A stretch of 64,000 nucleotides of DNA, taken from positions 1 to 64,000 of the forward strand of contig JAAYDY010000052.1 of the NCBI GenBank assembly GCA_012729015.1. Direction: 5' to 3'. Source of the DNA: Phycisphaerae bacterium (GTDB taxonomy: Bacteria; Planctomycetota; Phycisphaerae; FEN-1346; JAACEH01). Numbering within the stretch: position 1 is the first letter of the stretch; each line of letters starts with the position of its first letter. Made by a program: the position numbers and the translations under genes. Under the pieces are notes generated by a model that saw only the letters and a program-made list of their open reading frames with translations, was not told the DNA's origin and did not search any database. This document shows, piece by piece, positions 1 through 8,890 of this stretch.

Positions 1-219
1 CCTTCGGTGGGGCGCGCCTGCCTTCCTCGCTCGTGGTTGGAGCCGCCGCGCCATCTGTGTCCCTTCGCAGACGCCTGCCGGGTTACCCGGTCCGCACGCC
101 GTCAAGAACGGCAGTGTCACAAGGCACAACATGCCAATATCATCGGCCGCTGATGATGTCAATGAAAAACAGTGTGTAAAATGCGGCCCGACCGTGGCCG
201 TGAGCGGCTACGGCGCCGG
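1..219. other. Gene-poor left edge
   Basis: No reading frame here has a convincing start or coding pattern. Bases 140-182 are AT-rich compared with the surroundings and lie just downstream of the minus-strand methyltransferase gene. The only structure seen is the weak hairpin at 178-200. The first ~100 bases could be the edge of a gene that lies outside the window. Confidence 0.4.
178..200 (-). terminator. Weak candidate terminator after the URO-D-like gene
   Basis: On the minus strand, CGGCC and GGCCG can pair around a 7-base loop and are followed by CATTTT. The stem is only 5 bp and the T-run is short, so this is a weak call supported mainly by its place 20 bases after the stop codon. Confidence 0.3.
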
Positions 220-1215
220 CTACCTGCCGAAGTCGCGGGTGGCCTGGCACATGGCGAGGTAGTTCTCGACCTTCACGGAGTCGATGATCGAGTGGCTGGA
301 GCAGACGACGTAGCCGCCGTCGGAGGCGAGGCGCTCGATGTGTTCGCGGACGCTCTGGCGGGTGTCGTCGGCCGTGCCGAAGCTCAGGCAGCCGGCCACG
401 TCGATGTTGCCGACGAGGGTCAGGCAGTCGCCGTATTCGGCCTTGATCGCATAGATGTCGTTGGCGACAGGTTGGATGGGGTGGACGGCATTGACGCCCC
501 AGCGTTTCAGGTAAGGCAGGATCGGGGCGAGCATGCCGCAACAGTGGAAGAGGATGGGGCGGCCGGTGGCCTGGGCGGCGCGGATGAGGCGTTCGGTCCG
601 CGGGGCCCACAACTCGGCAAGATCCTTCGGGCTGATCATCGGGCCCGTGGTCGAGGAGATGTCGTCGCCGATGTAGTGGAAGTGGTACGGCATGTCCTTG
701 ACGGCTTCGATGACCGCGATGTGGTACTCGACGAACATATCCATGAGCCGCTCGACCAGCGGGCGGTTGTCGTAGAGCAGGTACATGAACGACTGGATGG
801 GGACGGGGCCGAGGGCCATGTAGGTGAGGGTCATGGGGCCGCTGAGCCGGGCGCAGAGGCCGACGCCCGTGCCGCGGATGGCGTCGAGGTACGGCTGCAT
901 CCGGTCGCGGGCCAGCCGCGGGTCGGGCCGCTCGATCCGGTCGGCGTCGGCGCCGGTCAGGATCGAGCCGTCGGGCTGGACCATCCAGGTCAGCGAACAC
1001 GCCACGGCGTCCTGGCCGACGGCGGTGACCAGTCGGACGGCCTCCTTGGGTGGCAGAGTCCAGAGGGTGACGCGCTCGCCGTCGGGCGGCATGCCGAGGA
1101 TGTGGCGGGCGGCCTGGTTGTCGATGAGGATCTCGAAGTTCGGCACGCGGTCGGCCTTGCGGTGGTCGAGCGCGGCCAGCAGACGGCGAATGTCGGGTGC
1201 GGCAAGGGGGTCCAT
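220..1215 (-). CDS. Uroporphyrinogen decarboxylase-like (MtaA/CmuA-type) methyltransferase
   Basis: A 331-residue protein of the URO-D superfamily. It has the zinc-thiolate pattern of the corrinoid methyltransferases rather than of true HemE: FHCCG (His224, Cys225/226) and a late Cys305 in GGYVVCSSHS. Members of this group move methyl groups between a corrinoid protein and a thiol acceptor, so it is probably a cytoplasmic methyl transferase, but the substrate cannot be read. The start ATG has AGGAGG 10 bases upstream. It follows the secreted-protein gene by only 14 bases, so the two are probably cotranscribed. No corrinoid-binding protein is encoded nearby. HemE is the main alternative and is disfavoured by the HxC...C pattern. 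Confidence 0.75.
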   Translation of the reverse strand: MDPLAAPDIRRLLAALDHRKADRVPNFEILIDNQAARHILGMPPDGERVTLWTLPPKEAVRLVTAVGQDAVACSLTWMVQPDGSILTGADADRIERPDPRLARDRMQPYLDAIRGTGVGLCARLSGPMTLTYMALGPVPIQSFMYLLYDNRPLVERLMDMFVEYHIAVIEAVKDMPYHFHYIGDDISSTTGPMISPKDLAELWAPRTERLIRAAQATGRPILFHCCGMLAPILPYLKRWGVNAVHPIQPVANDIYAIKAEYGDCLTLVGNIDVAGCLSFGTADDTRQSVREHIERLASDGGYVVCSSHSIIDSVKVENYLAMCQATRDFGR

Positions 1216-1229
1216 GGCAGTGCGGCCTC

Positions 1230-2303
1230 CTAAAAGTCACCATCCTCTTCATTCGCTTCGCCGTCGGCGGCCGGGGCGTCGGCCTTGGCCTTGATGGCCT
1301 TCTCCCAGGCGTCGAGGGCCTGCGGGTCGATGATGTAGACATTGCCGCCGCCGGCATCCGCTTCGTCGGCCGGGGCATCGACCTGCTTCTGGTACTCCAT
1401 CGAGACGCCGGAAATCTGCTGCGCGTAGAAGGCGGCTTGTTGCACGGCTGCGGAGCGGTGAATGGCGTTGGGCTGATTGTTCTTGCGGAGGAACTCGACG
1501 AGCCGCAAGGCGGCATCTCTGGGGGCGTCGCCGGACCGGCAGAGGTTCCCGTAGAAGCTGACGAGTCTTTGGGCCCTCGACGTCATGGGGTCGGCTTCGA
1601 GCAAGACCTTGCCCATGACGGGCAGGGCTTCCATGTCGCGGTCGGTGTGGGCGTGGATGAGGTTGGGCCACGCCAGGTCGAGGTCGCCGGACTCCAGCAG
1701 GGGCATGCGGAGCCGATGGGCCAGATCGCGGCGCTGGACCTCGTCCATCGGTGCTGCCTCCTTCCACCACTGCCGCCACTGGTCGACGATCCGGCGGGCG
1801 TTCTCCTGCTGCTCTGCGGTGAGGGCTTCTCCGGGGGCGCAGGTGGGCAGGTGGCCGAACCAGACGTGGGAGATGACCGACAGCGTCACGGCAGCGCGGT
1901 GGCGGACCTGCCATCGCGAGGCGTCTGCGCCGTCGCGAAGAGGGGTGACGTTTTCCAGCATCAGAAGCAGTTCTTCGACGCGCTGGGCCATGCGATCCGT
2001 TCCGACGTGGGCGGCCCTGGAGACGCTGGTGACCTGCTGTTCCCAGTCGTCGGGCATCGGCAGCCGCGGATCGCCGATGCGTTTCATCAGGAGGTCGGCC
2101 TCCAGGTCGTCCTGCTCAACGCGTGGCGGCTGGTAGTTGCCCGACTCGTTGTCGCTGGGGGCGTCGTCGGCGGATCGGCGCATGAGAAGGCCCTTGGGCC
2201 GGGCAGCGGGCGGCGTCGGCGGCTCGGGGGGCGGCAAGTCGGCCCACGCGGCGACGCCGAGCGATGCCAGCACGATCAGGGCGACAAGGGCGGTGCGTTT
2301 CAC
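1230..2303 (-). CDS. Secreted protein of unknown function
   Basis: A 357-residue protein starting VKRTALVALIVLASLGVAAWA, a classical signal peptide, followed by a Pro-rich linker (LPPPEPPTPP). The rest is helical, Trp/Arg-rich and ends in an acidic Ala-rich tail (residues ~325-357). I recognise no family. The GTG at 2303 is preferred over a GTG 27 bases further upstream because GAGGTGA lies 5 bases before it. An even alternation of short helices in residues 80-300 could be HEAT-like, which is inference. It is the first gene of a pair with the URO-D-like gene. Confidence 0.6.
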   Translation of the reverse strand: MKRTALVALIVLASLGVAAWADLPPPEPPTPPAARPKGLLMRRSADDAPSDNESGNYQPPRVEQDDLEADLLMKRIGDPRLPMPDDWEQQVTSVSRAAHVGTDRMAQRVEELLLMLENVTPLRDGADASRWQVRHRAAVTLSVISHVWFGHLPTCAPGEALTAEQQENARRIVDQWRQWWKEAAPMDEVQRRDLAHRLRMPLLESGDLDLAWPNLIHAHTDRDMEALPVMGKVLLEADPMTSRAQRLVSFYGNLCRSGDAPRDAALRLVEFLRKNNQPNAIHRSAAVQQAAFYAQQISGVSMEYQKQVDAPADEADAGGGNVYIIDPQALDAWEKAIKAKADAPAADGEANEEDGDF

Positions 2304-2402
2304 GCGATTCACCTCGGCAGACCTCGTCACGAGGCCGGACTTCAGACAGTACGACTCAGCCGCCGCTGCCGGCAGAACAAACCGTCTTCTCGCTGGCTTT
2401 GG

Positions 2403-3182
2403 TCAGGCGTCGGCCGGTGTGTCCGATTCCTTCGGCATGAACAGCTCGGACGTGACGAGGTGCGCTTTGTGCAGACCCCATCGCGCGGCGGTCCACAGCG
2501 TCATGAGGCCGTAAGTGGTGGACCGGCGCAGGTTGATGCTCGATGCCTCGGGCATATAGCGGCACGGCACGGGCACGTCGCCGATGCGGAATCCGAAGTG
2601 GACGGCCTGGGCCAGAAACTGCGAGTCGAAGACGAAATCCTCGCTGTTGCGGTGATAGGGGATCGTCTCGATGACCTTGCGGCGGTAGGCCCTGTACCCG
2701 GTGTGCCACTCGCCCAGGTTCTGTCCGTAGAGGATGTTCTCGGCGATGGTCAGGAAGCGGTTGGCGGCGTACTTGATGCGCGGCATGCCGGACCCGACGG
2801 CCTCCTTGCGGGTGCGGATGCGGTTGCCCAGCACCACGTCGCAGATGTCGGCCTTGAGAAAACCGACGACGTGCGGCACGACCCGCGGATCGTACTGGTA
2901 GTCGGGGTGGATCATAACGATGTAGCCGGCACCGTGGGCCAGGGCCGTGTCGAGGCAGGTTTTCTGGTTGCCGCCGTAGCCGCGGTTACGCTCGTGACGG
3001 ACCACCGTCAGCCCGAGCCGCTCGGCGATCGCGACGGTGCGGTCGGTGCTGCAATCGTCCACGAGGATGATCTCGTCGTAGCAGCCCGGCGGCAGATCGC
3101 GAACCGTCTGTTCCACCGTGGCTTCGGCGTTGTAGGCCGGCATGATAATGATGGTTCTGTCTGGCATGGGCTCCGTCTTCAC
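2403..3182 (-). CDS. Family 2 glycosyltransferase (dolichol-phosphate mannosyltransferase-like)
   Basis: A 259-residue GT-A enzyme. It shows the GT2 signatures IIIMPAYNAEATVEQTV near the N terminus, the nucleotide-binding ILVDDCSTDRT, RNRGYGGNQKTCLDTAL and the metal-binding DPDYQYDP-like HPDYQYDP. WHTGYRAYRRKV is the acceptor-side motif typical of DPM1/UDP-glucose:lipid transferases. It has no C-terminal membrane segments, so it is probably soluble or peripheral and acts in envelope polysaccharide or lipid glycosylation. Translation may begin at GTG 3182 or at an ATG 15 bases further in, which has GGAG 3 bases upstream. A promoter lies at 3230-3258. Confidence 0.85.
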   Translation of the reverse strand: MKTEPMPDRTIIIMPAYNAEATVEQTVRDLPPGCYDEIILVDDCSTDRTVAIAERLGLTVVRHERNRGYGGNQKTCLDTALAHGAGYIVMIHPDYQYDPRVVPHVVGFLKADICDVVLGNRIRTRKEAVGSGMPRIKYAANRFLTIAENILYGQNLGEWHTGYRAYRRKVIETIPYHRNSEDFVFDSQFLAQAVHFGFRIGDVPVPCRYMPEASSINLRRSTTYGLMTLWTAARWGLHKAHLVTSELFMPKESDTPADA

Positions 3183-3229
3183 TGGTGGACACGTGACACA
3201 CGCTGCCGCGACATGGATGGTGCGAACGC

Positions 3230-3258
3230 ATAGTACCTGTTCGGCGGCCCGGCGTCCA
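3230..3258 (-). promoter_or_regulatory. Candidate sigma-70 promoter for the glycosyltransferase
   Basis: TGGACG and TACTAT are separated by 17 bases on the minus strand, about 50 bases ahead of the glycosyltransferase start. Confidence 0.4.
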
Positions 3259-3311
3259 GTCCCGGCGCGTGGATGGATAGGCTGCGGCGAGGCCTCTGTG
3301 GCGGCTCGCGA

Positions 3312-3617
3312 TCAACTGTCCGCGTTGGTCCCCGAGGCCGGCGGCTCGGGCAGCGGGTGGGCCAGGTACCGTTTCTGGCAGGCGGGGCAGAGGTCGAACT
3401 GCATCCGGCGATAGACCTGGTCCTGAAGTGCCTCGGGGTCGGCTTGTCGCATGGCGTCGAGCAGCCGCTGGATTTCCCCTCGTCGGTCGGTGGCCACGTC
3501 GTCGGCGGAGAGTTCCATGGGATCGTAGGCCGCCAGCACCTCGATGCGGACGATGTACCGCGTGTTCTCGTCGGCCAGGAGCACCTTGCCGCACATGTCG
3601 CACGTGAAACCGTCCAT
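3312..3617 (-). CDS. Small zinc-ribbon-like protein
   Basis: A 101-residue protein with CDMCGK at residues 6-11 and CPACQKRY near residue 79. The two CxxC knuckles suggest a single zinc (or iron) site. The middle is acidic and helical (RRGEIQRLLDAMRQADPEAL). It is probably cytoplasmic. It starts 20 bases after trpD with GAGGA 10 bases upstream of the ATG and is likely the last gene of a galK-trpD unit. I recognise no named family and cannot assign a function. Confidence 0.65.
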   Translation of the reverse strand: MDGFTCDMCGKVLLADENTRYIVRIEVLAAYDPMELSADDVATDRRGEIQRLLDAMRQADPEALQDQVYRRMQFDLCPACQKRYLAHPLPEPPASGTNADS

Positions 3618-3637
3618 TGCATTACGGTCCTCGGCGT

Positions 3638-4648
3638 TCAGGCGTTGCGCGTCAGGTCCACGAGTCGTGCAAGGGCCTTGGCGGCCGCGCCGGAGTCGAT
3701 GCTTTGTGCGGCCTTTTCAATGCCCTCTTCCAGGGACGCCGCGACGCCGCCCACGTAGATGGCCGCGGCGCTGTTGAGCACGACGATGTCCCGGGCGGGT
3801 CCCTTGCGGCCGGCCAGCACGCCGCGGATGATCTCGGCACTGGCCTGTGGCGACTCCACGCGGAGGCCGACGACGTCGTGTGCCGACATGCCGAACCGCT
3901 CGGGCGTCAGCTCATACAGTTGGATGCTGTCGGGCCTCACCTCGGCCACTCGCGTCGCGCCGGTCAGCGTGATCTCGTCCAGGCCGTCGGTGCCGTGGAC
4001 GACCATGGCGTGCTCGGCGCCGAGATTCTGAAGCACGCGGGCGATCAACTCGACCAGTTGCACGTCGAAGACGCCCATGACCTGTCGCCTTGCCCCGGCC
4101 GGGTTCGTCAGCGGCCCGAGCACGTTGAACACCGTCCGAATGCCGAGTTCCTTGCGGACCGGCACGGCGTGCTTCATGGCCCCGTGCAGCAGCGGCGCGA
4201 ACAGGAACCCGATGCCGGCCTCGCGGATGCAGCGACTGACCGTCTCGGGCGACACGTTGAGGTTGACGCCGAGGGCCTCCAGCACGTCGCTGGAGCCGCT
4301 CTTGCTCGTGCTGCTGCGGTTGCCGTGCTTGGCGACGGCGATGCCTGCCCCCGCGGCCACTAGGGCCGATGCCGTGGAAATGTTGAACGTGCCGCTGTGG
4401 TCGCCGCCGGTGCCGCAGGTGTCCACGACCGTGCGGCCGCCCGGATCGATCCGCGTCGCCTTCTCGCGCATCACCAGGGCCGCCCCGGTCACCTCGTCGC
4501 TCGTGTGGCCTTTCATGGCCAGGGCCACCAGGAAGGCTGCCATCTGCGCGGGGCTGGCCCGGCCCTCCATGATCTCGGTCATGGCGGCTCGCGATTCCTC
4601 GACCGTCAGATCCTGGCGGCGTGAGAGTTTGAGTATGGCTTCCAGCAT
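3638..4648 (-). CDS. trpD: Anthranilate phosphoribosyltransferase
   Basis: A 336-residue enzyme that joins anthranilate to phosphoribosyl pyrophosphate, the second committed step of tryptophan synthesis. Diagnostic motifs are VVDTCGTGGDHSGTFNIST (PRPP-binding glycine loop), KHGNRSSTSKSGSSDVLEALG and VFNVLGPLTNPA. The length is normal for the family. The frame is open 18 codons further upstream, but MLEAILKL is the conserved family start and a run of Gs lies ~11 bases before it. No other trp gene is in the window; it sits 55 bases after galK, so tryptophan genes appear dispersed here. Confidence 0.95.
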   Translation of the reverse strand: MLEAILKLSRRQDLTVEESRAAMTEIMEGRASPAQMAAFLVALAMKGHTSDEVTGAALVMREKATRIDPGGRTVVDTCGTGGDHSGTFNISTASALVAAGAGIAVAKHGNRSSTSKSGSSDVLEALGVNLNVSPETVSRCIREAGIGFLFAPLLHGAMKHAVPVRKELGIRTVFNVLGPLTNPAGARRQVMGVFDVQLVELIARVLQNLGAEHAMVVHGTDGLDEITLTGATRVAEVRPDSIQLYELTPERFGMSAHDVVGLRVESPQASAEIIRGVLAGRKGPARDIVVLNSAAAIYVGGVAASLEEGIEKAAQSIDSGAAAKALARLVDLTRNA

Positions 4649-4703
4649 GGGTCGTCGTTTCCCCCCCCGATTCAAACGTTGCCGCGGCCTCAGACGGGGC
4701 AAC

Positions 4704-5903
4704 TCATTCAGCCTGCCACTGCACGCGGGCCGGTCCGGCGGCGCCGGTCACCAGAACGTCCGGCTCCAGGCCGGTGGCCTTCGGATACTCCCGCATGACG
4801 GCCTGCCGCAGCGGCTCAATGGCCTCGCGCCGGCACAGCGTGACGGTGCATCCGCCGAAGCCGCCGCCGGTCATGCGGCTGCCGTACACGCCGGGAACGC
4901 CCCGGGCGATTTCGACCAGCAGGTCCAGCTCGCGGCACGACACCTCGTACAGGTCGCGGAGCGACTCGTGCGAGGCGACCATGCAGCGGCCCACGGTGAC
5001 CGGGTCGCCGGCGCGCAGCGCCTCGACGGCAATCTGCGTGCGTTCGTTTTCGGTCACCACGTGCTGCGCGCGACGCGCCACCAGCGGGTCCATCCGGTCG
5101 CGGAACTCCTCCCACTGCCACGCGGCCACGTCGCGCAGTGCCGTGACGCCCGCGATGTGCTGCGCGAAGACGCGGACTGCCTCGCCGCACTGCCTGCGGC
5201 GCTCGTTGTACGCATTGGCCGCCAAATCGTGATGCACGCGACTGTTGATCACGACGACGGCCAGGTCCTGAGTCCCGTCGAGCGGCACGGGTTTGCCTCT
5301 GAGCCGCCGACAGTCGATCAGGAGGGCGTGGCCCTCGCGTCCGTTGAGGACCACGAACTGGTCCATGATGCCGCACAGGGCGCCCACGCGGTGCTCGGCC
5401 TTCTGGCACAGCAGGGCCAGGTCGGTGCGCGTCCTGCCGGCGTCCCTGAGCAACTGGTCCAGCGTGCGGCCCGGGACCCGACCGGCCGACGCCAGCAGCG
5501 CTCCCGCGACGGCGGCTTCGAGGCTCGCCGAGCTGGACAGCCCGCCGCCGACCGGCACGTCGCTGCGAATATGCAGGTCCGCGCCGCCGTGGGGCCACCC
5601 GGCCTCGGCTAGTGCGGCGGCCACGTAGGCCACGTATCGGGCCCAGGCCGGGAGCGACTCGGGCGCGTCGCCCAGCGGGAACTCGACCGCCTGTCGGGCG
5701 TGCTCGCTGAAGGCCCGCACCGTGCCGTCGCCGCGAGGGTGGAAGGCCACGCTCGTGTGCCGCTGGACGTTCATCGGCAGCACGAACCCGTCATTGTAGT
5801 CCGTGTGCTCGCCGATCAGGTTGACGCGGCCGGGTGCCATGCTGAAGCCGTGCGGCTCGGTGGCAAAGCGGGCGACGAAGTCTGCTCGTTGACCTTCGAT
5901 CAT
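4704..5903 (-). CDS. galK: Galactokinase
   Basis: A 399-residue GHMP kinase that phosphorylates galactose at C1 (Leloir pathway, cytoplasm). The galactokinase signature GRVNLIGEHTDYNDG is at residues 25-39, the ATP-binding PVGGGLSSSASLE at ~117-129, and the C-terminal SRMTGGGFGGCTV near residue 345. QKAEHRVGALCGIMDQFV carries the conserved catalytic-region Asp. The start ATG has AGGGA about 7 bases upstream. The same frame stays open for another 1.4 kb upstream, but that part is antisense to real genes. Residue GEHTDY favours galactose over N-acetylgalactosamine, although specificity is inferred. Confidence 0.93.
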   Translation of the reverse strand: MIEGQRADFVARFATEPHGFSMAPGRVNLIGEHTDYNDGFVLPMNVQRHTSVAFHPRGDGTVRAFSEHARQAVEFPLGDAPESLPAWARYVAYVAAALAEAGWPHGGADLHIRSDVPVGGGLSSSASLEAAVAGALLASAGRVPGRTLDQLLRDAGRTRTDLALLCQKAEHRVGALCGIMDQFVVLNGREGHALLIDCRRLRGKPVPLDGTQDLAVVVINSRVHHDLAANAYNERRRQCGEAVRVFAQHIAGVTALRDVAAWQWEEFRDRMDPLVARRAQHVVTENERTQIAVEALRAGDPVTVGRCMVASHESLRDLYEVSCRELDLLVEIARGVPGVYGSRMTGGGFGGCTVTLCRREAIEPLRQAVMREYPKATGLEPDVLVTGAAGPARVQWQAE

Positions 5904-5976
5904 GACGGATCCCTGGTGCGACAGCCACGCTGGGACGCAACTCCACAGCAGCATACCGCGTGACCGTAGCGGCCAG

Positions 5977-6005
5977 AGTATGACTGTTCGGCAACGGTCC
6001 GTCAA
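5977..6005 (-). promoter_or_regulatory. Candidate promoter for galK
   Basis: TTGACG and CATACT with a 17-base spacer on the minus strand, leaving a leader of about 70 bases before the galK ATG. Confidence 0.45.
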
Positions 6006-6321
6006 CTGCGAAGCCGGGGGACGCTGGTGATGCAGACCGCGGCCGTGCGGGGCGGTGTATGCACAGTCAATGTGCGACGGTGTACAGCCGATGGCCAGCC
6101 TCTGGCGGGTTGATGGCGGAGGGTGGGGGTGACAGGCCAGGCTGGCAAAGGCGAAAACACGGGTTTGAGGATTCTGAGTGGGTGGCGGAGCCGGCGGCAC
6201 GTCAATTGCGCGCCGGTCAGACGGAGAGGCACGCTCAGGGTGCGCGCCGGGATGGAACTCTGCCGGTTGTCGCCTGTTCACGTTCAGGAGGATTTGGGAG
6301 AAGCCGGAGGCGGCCTCTGGC

Positions 6322-6350
6322 TTGACCGGACGGGGCGACAGCCGTAATAT
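6322..6350 (+). promoter_or_regulatory. Sigma-70 promoter for the TatD-like gene
   Basis: TTGACC, 17-base spacer, TAATAT. Transcription would begin near 6357, giving a leader of about 90 bases. This is one of the better matches in the window. Confidence 0.6.
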
Positions 6351-6446
6351 GGTTGGTTCCGGGGGGTTGCGCCGCCGTTGTCCACGGCTGGCGTTCGGGT
6401 GCGCCTCTGGCGGCGACAACCCTCGGAGGACGGAAAGGATACGGCC

Positions 6447-7241
6447 ATGCGTATCATCGACATGCACTGCCACATGTACAGCCGCACTACCGACGACTAC
6501 GAGCGGATGCAGCTGGCTGGGATTGAAGCGGTGGTGGAACCGGCATTCTGGGGCGGGTGCGACAAGACCAGCGCCGACAGTCACCTGGACTACTTCAACC
6601 ACCTGACGACGTTCGAGCCGGCGCGGGCCGCCAAACGCAACATCAAGCATTACGTCGTCCTCGGCATGAACTCGAAGGAGGCCGAGAACCTCGACATCAG
6701 TTTCGAGGTGATCGAGCGGATGAAGCCGCTGCTGGACCGGCCCAACGTGATCGGGATCGGCGAAATCGGCCTGAACCTGAACACCGAGAACGAGATCAAG
6801 GTGTTGCGAGCTCAACTTGAACTGGCCAGGCAGCTCAACCTGCTGGTCATCATCCACACGCCGCATGTGCCGAAGCTGGAGGGCGTGAAGATCATCCTGC
6901 GGCTGGTCAAGGAACTCGGCCTGGACCCGAACCTGGTGGACGTGGACCACAACACCGAGGAAACGATCGAGTTGACGCTGAAGGCCGGTTGCTGGGCGGG
7001 GATGACCGTCTACCCGACGAAACTGAGCCCGGAGCGGGCCGTGGACATGATCGCCAAGTACGGCACGGAGCGGATGCTGGTCAACTCGTCGGCCGACTGG
7101 GAGACGAGCGACCCGCTGAGCGTGTGCCGCACGGCCCAGTTGATGCGCAGCCGCGGCATGCCGACGGCCGACATTCAGAAGATCGTGTGGGACAATCCGC
7201 GGACGTTCTGCGGCCACAGTGCGAAGTTCGACGTGCGGTGA
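6447..7241 (+). CDS. TatD-family metal-dependent hydrolase (EboB-like)
   Basis: A 264-residue TIM-barrel amidohydrolase. MRIIDMHCHMYSRTTDDYE gives the HxH metal pair; GIGEIGLNLN supplies the bridging Glu, IIHTPH the next His, and the late Asp is in SSADWETSDP. The MYSRTTDDYE start resembles the TatD-like proteins of ebo-type clusters, though no other ebo gene is adjacent, so that link is tentative. GGAAAGGA lies 8 bases before the ATG; a TTG/GTG-type extension upstream is not needed. The phosphohexomutase gene starts 52 bases downstream and could share its transcript. Substrate is unknown; nuclease activity cannot be assumed. Confidence 0.8.
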   Translation: MRIIDMHCHMYSRTTDDYERMQLAGIEAVVEPAFWGGCDKTSADSHLDYFNHLTTFEPARAAKRNIKHYVVLGMNSKEAENLDISFEVIERMKPLLDRPNVIGIGEIGLNLNTENEIKVLRAQLELARQLNLLVIIHTPHVPKLEGVKIILRLVKELGLDPNLVDVDHNTEETIELTLKAGCWAGMTVYPTKLSPERAVDMIAKYGTERMLVNSSADWETSDPLSVCRTAQLMRSRGMPTADIQKIVWDNPRTFCGHSAKFDVR

Positions 7242-7293
7242 TCGGCCGCACGGCATCGGTTGCGTCTGCGTGCAGGGAGCAGGGTATCCATCC

Positions 7294-8826
7294 ATGAGCG
7301 AGAATCAGCGGCACTGTCCGGGCGAGAAGTACACCATCAGCGACGCCGTCTGCCAGGGGCGGCGGGTGCGGCACTATCCCAAGTGCAAGGGGTGCCAGTT
7401 CAACGACGATGAAGTTCAACCCAAACCGCCGAAGGTCGGCAACGGAGCGCCTATCGTGGATGCGATTTTCAAGGCCTATGACGTGCGAGGCAAAGTGCCC
7501 GGCCAGATCAACGAGGACGTGGCGTGGCGGATCGGCCACGCGGCGGCGCAGTACCTGCTCTCGACGGACGAGGCCCGGCGGCTTACGGGCGACAATGCCA
7601 AGGCGATTGTCGTCGGCCACGACATGCGATCCAGCGGCCAGGCCCTGATGAAGGCCTGCTCCGACGGCATCCTCGCGACCGGGGCCGATTGCGTCAGTCT
7701 CGGCGAAATCGAGACGCCGGCCATCTACTACGCGGTCGGCAGCCTCCAGGCCGCAGGCGGCATCATGATCACCGCCAGCCACAATCCCGGCGACTACAAC
7801 GGGTTCAAGATCACCGCCGCGGGCGTGAAGCCGGTCGGCGAATCGTCGGGTCTGAAGGACATCCAGCGCATCGCCCAGTCCATCGAGCAGTCCGGCGGCC
7901 CGCTCAAAGGCAAGCTCCGCCAGTTCGACCTCTCCAGCGGCTACATCCAGCACGTCCGGCGCTTCGCGCGCGACATCAAGCCCATGAAGATCGTCATGGA
8001 CGCCTCCAATGGCATGGGGTCGAAGTGGACGCCGTCGATTCTGCGCGATCTGGCGATTGACGTGGTGCCGCTGTACTTCGAACGTTCCGGACGCTTTGTC
8101 CATGAGCCGAATCCCCTGCGCGACGAGAACGTCGCGGACCTGAAGCAGAAAGTCATCGAAACCCAGGCCCGCCTCGGCGTCAGCTTCGACGGCGACGCCG
8201 ACCGGTGTGTCATCCTCGACGAGAACGGCGACCGCGTGGGCGGCGACACGTTGACGGCTCTGCTGGCCGCGGAGTTCCTCAAGGCCGAACGCGGCGCGAG
8301 CATCATCTACGACCTGCGCAGCTCGTGGGCCGTTCGCGAGACGATCGAGTCCTATGGCGGCGTGCCGCGGCGCGAGCGCGTCGGCCACTCGTTCATGAAG
8401 GCCACGCTCCGCAAGTACAACGCCCCGTTCGGCGGCGAGTTGTCCGGCCATTTCTACTACCGCGACAACTTCTACTGCGACAGCGGCGTCATCACGCTGA
8501 TGAAGGTCCTCTCGGTGGTCAGCCAGAGCGATGCGCCGCTGAGCGGGATTCTCGAACCGCTGCGCAAGTACGCTACCACGGGCGAGGTCAACTTCCATGT
8601 GGAAGACAAGGACGAGATGATCAAGCAACTGGCCCGCAAGTTCGCCGACGGCAAGGTCGATTTCCTCGACGGCGTGACGGTCGAGTACGGCGACTGGTGG
8701 TTCAACTGCCGCAAGTCGAACACCGAGCCGCTGCTGCGGCTGATCGTCGAGGCCCGTTCGCAGGACGTGCTGGACGACAAGTTCGCCGGGCTGAAGGCCA
8801 TGCTCGGCGAGCCGGCCAACGAGTGA
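7294..8826 (+). CDS. Phosphomannomutase/phosphoglucomutase with a cysteine-rich N-terminal extension
   Basis: A 510-residue alpha-D-phosphohexomutase that interconverts hexose 1- and 6-phosphates for envelope sugar synthesis. The phosphoserine loop TASHNP places the catalytic Ser at 162; DGDADR (299-304) binds Mg2+; GELSGHFYY (381-389) is the sugar loop and RKSNTEPLLR the phosphate-binding loop. About 55 extra residues precede the first catalytic domain and carry Cys8, Cys20, Cys31 and Cys34, a likely zinc knuckle that is not part of the usual enzyme. ATG 7294 is preferred because the extension is cysteine-rich and AGGG lies 9 bases upstream. Confidence 0.88.
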   Translation: MSENQRHCPGEKYTISDAVCQGRRVRHYPKCKGCQFNDDEVQPKPPKVGNGAPIVDAIFKAYDVRGKVPGQINEDVAWRIGHAAAQYLLSTDEARRLTGDNAKAIVVGHDMRSSGQALMKACSDGILATGADCVSLGEIETPAIYYAVGSLQAAGGIMITASHNPGDYNGFKITAAGVKPVGESSGLKDIQRIAQSIEQSGGPLKGKLRQFDLSSGYIQHVRRFARDIKPMKIVMDASNGMGSKWTPSILRDLAIDVVPLYFERSGRFVHEPNPLRDENVADLKQKVIETQARLGVSFDGDADRCVILDENGDRVGGDTLTALLAAEFLKAERGASIIYDLRSSWAVRETIESYGGVPRRERVGHSFMKATLRKYNAPFGGELSGHFYYRDNFYCDSGVITLMKVLSVVSQSDAPLSGILEPLRKYATTGEVNFHVEDKDEMIKQLARKFADGKVDFLDGVTVEYGDWWFNCRKSNTEPLLRLIVEARSQDVLDDKFAGLKAMLGEPANE

Positions 8827-8890
8827 CGTGCGCCGGGCCAGACGCCTGCGCCGGCCCCGTGGCGGCGCAGGGTGGCTGGTTGACGCGGGT

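Larger units (their letters stand above)
5904..6446. other. Divergent intergenic region between galK and the TatD-like gene
   Basis: 543 bases without a convincing gene. It holds two outward-facing promoters (5977-6005 minus, 6322-6350 plus). The stretch between them has no clear repeat, tRNA or riboswitch that I can see. Confidence 0.5.

Noticed and set aside
172..1233. Long plus-strand open frame opposite the URO-D-like gene
   Set aside because: It is antisense to a clear family member; the residue pattern (Gly/Arg/Asp-rich) is typical of antisense frames in high-GC DNA.
5904..7295. Upstream extension of the galK frame
   Set aside because: The extra ~460 codons are antisense to the TatD-like gene and its leader; galK has its own ATG with a ribosome binding site at 5903.
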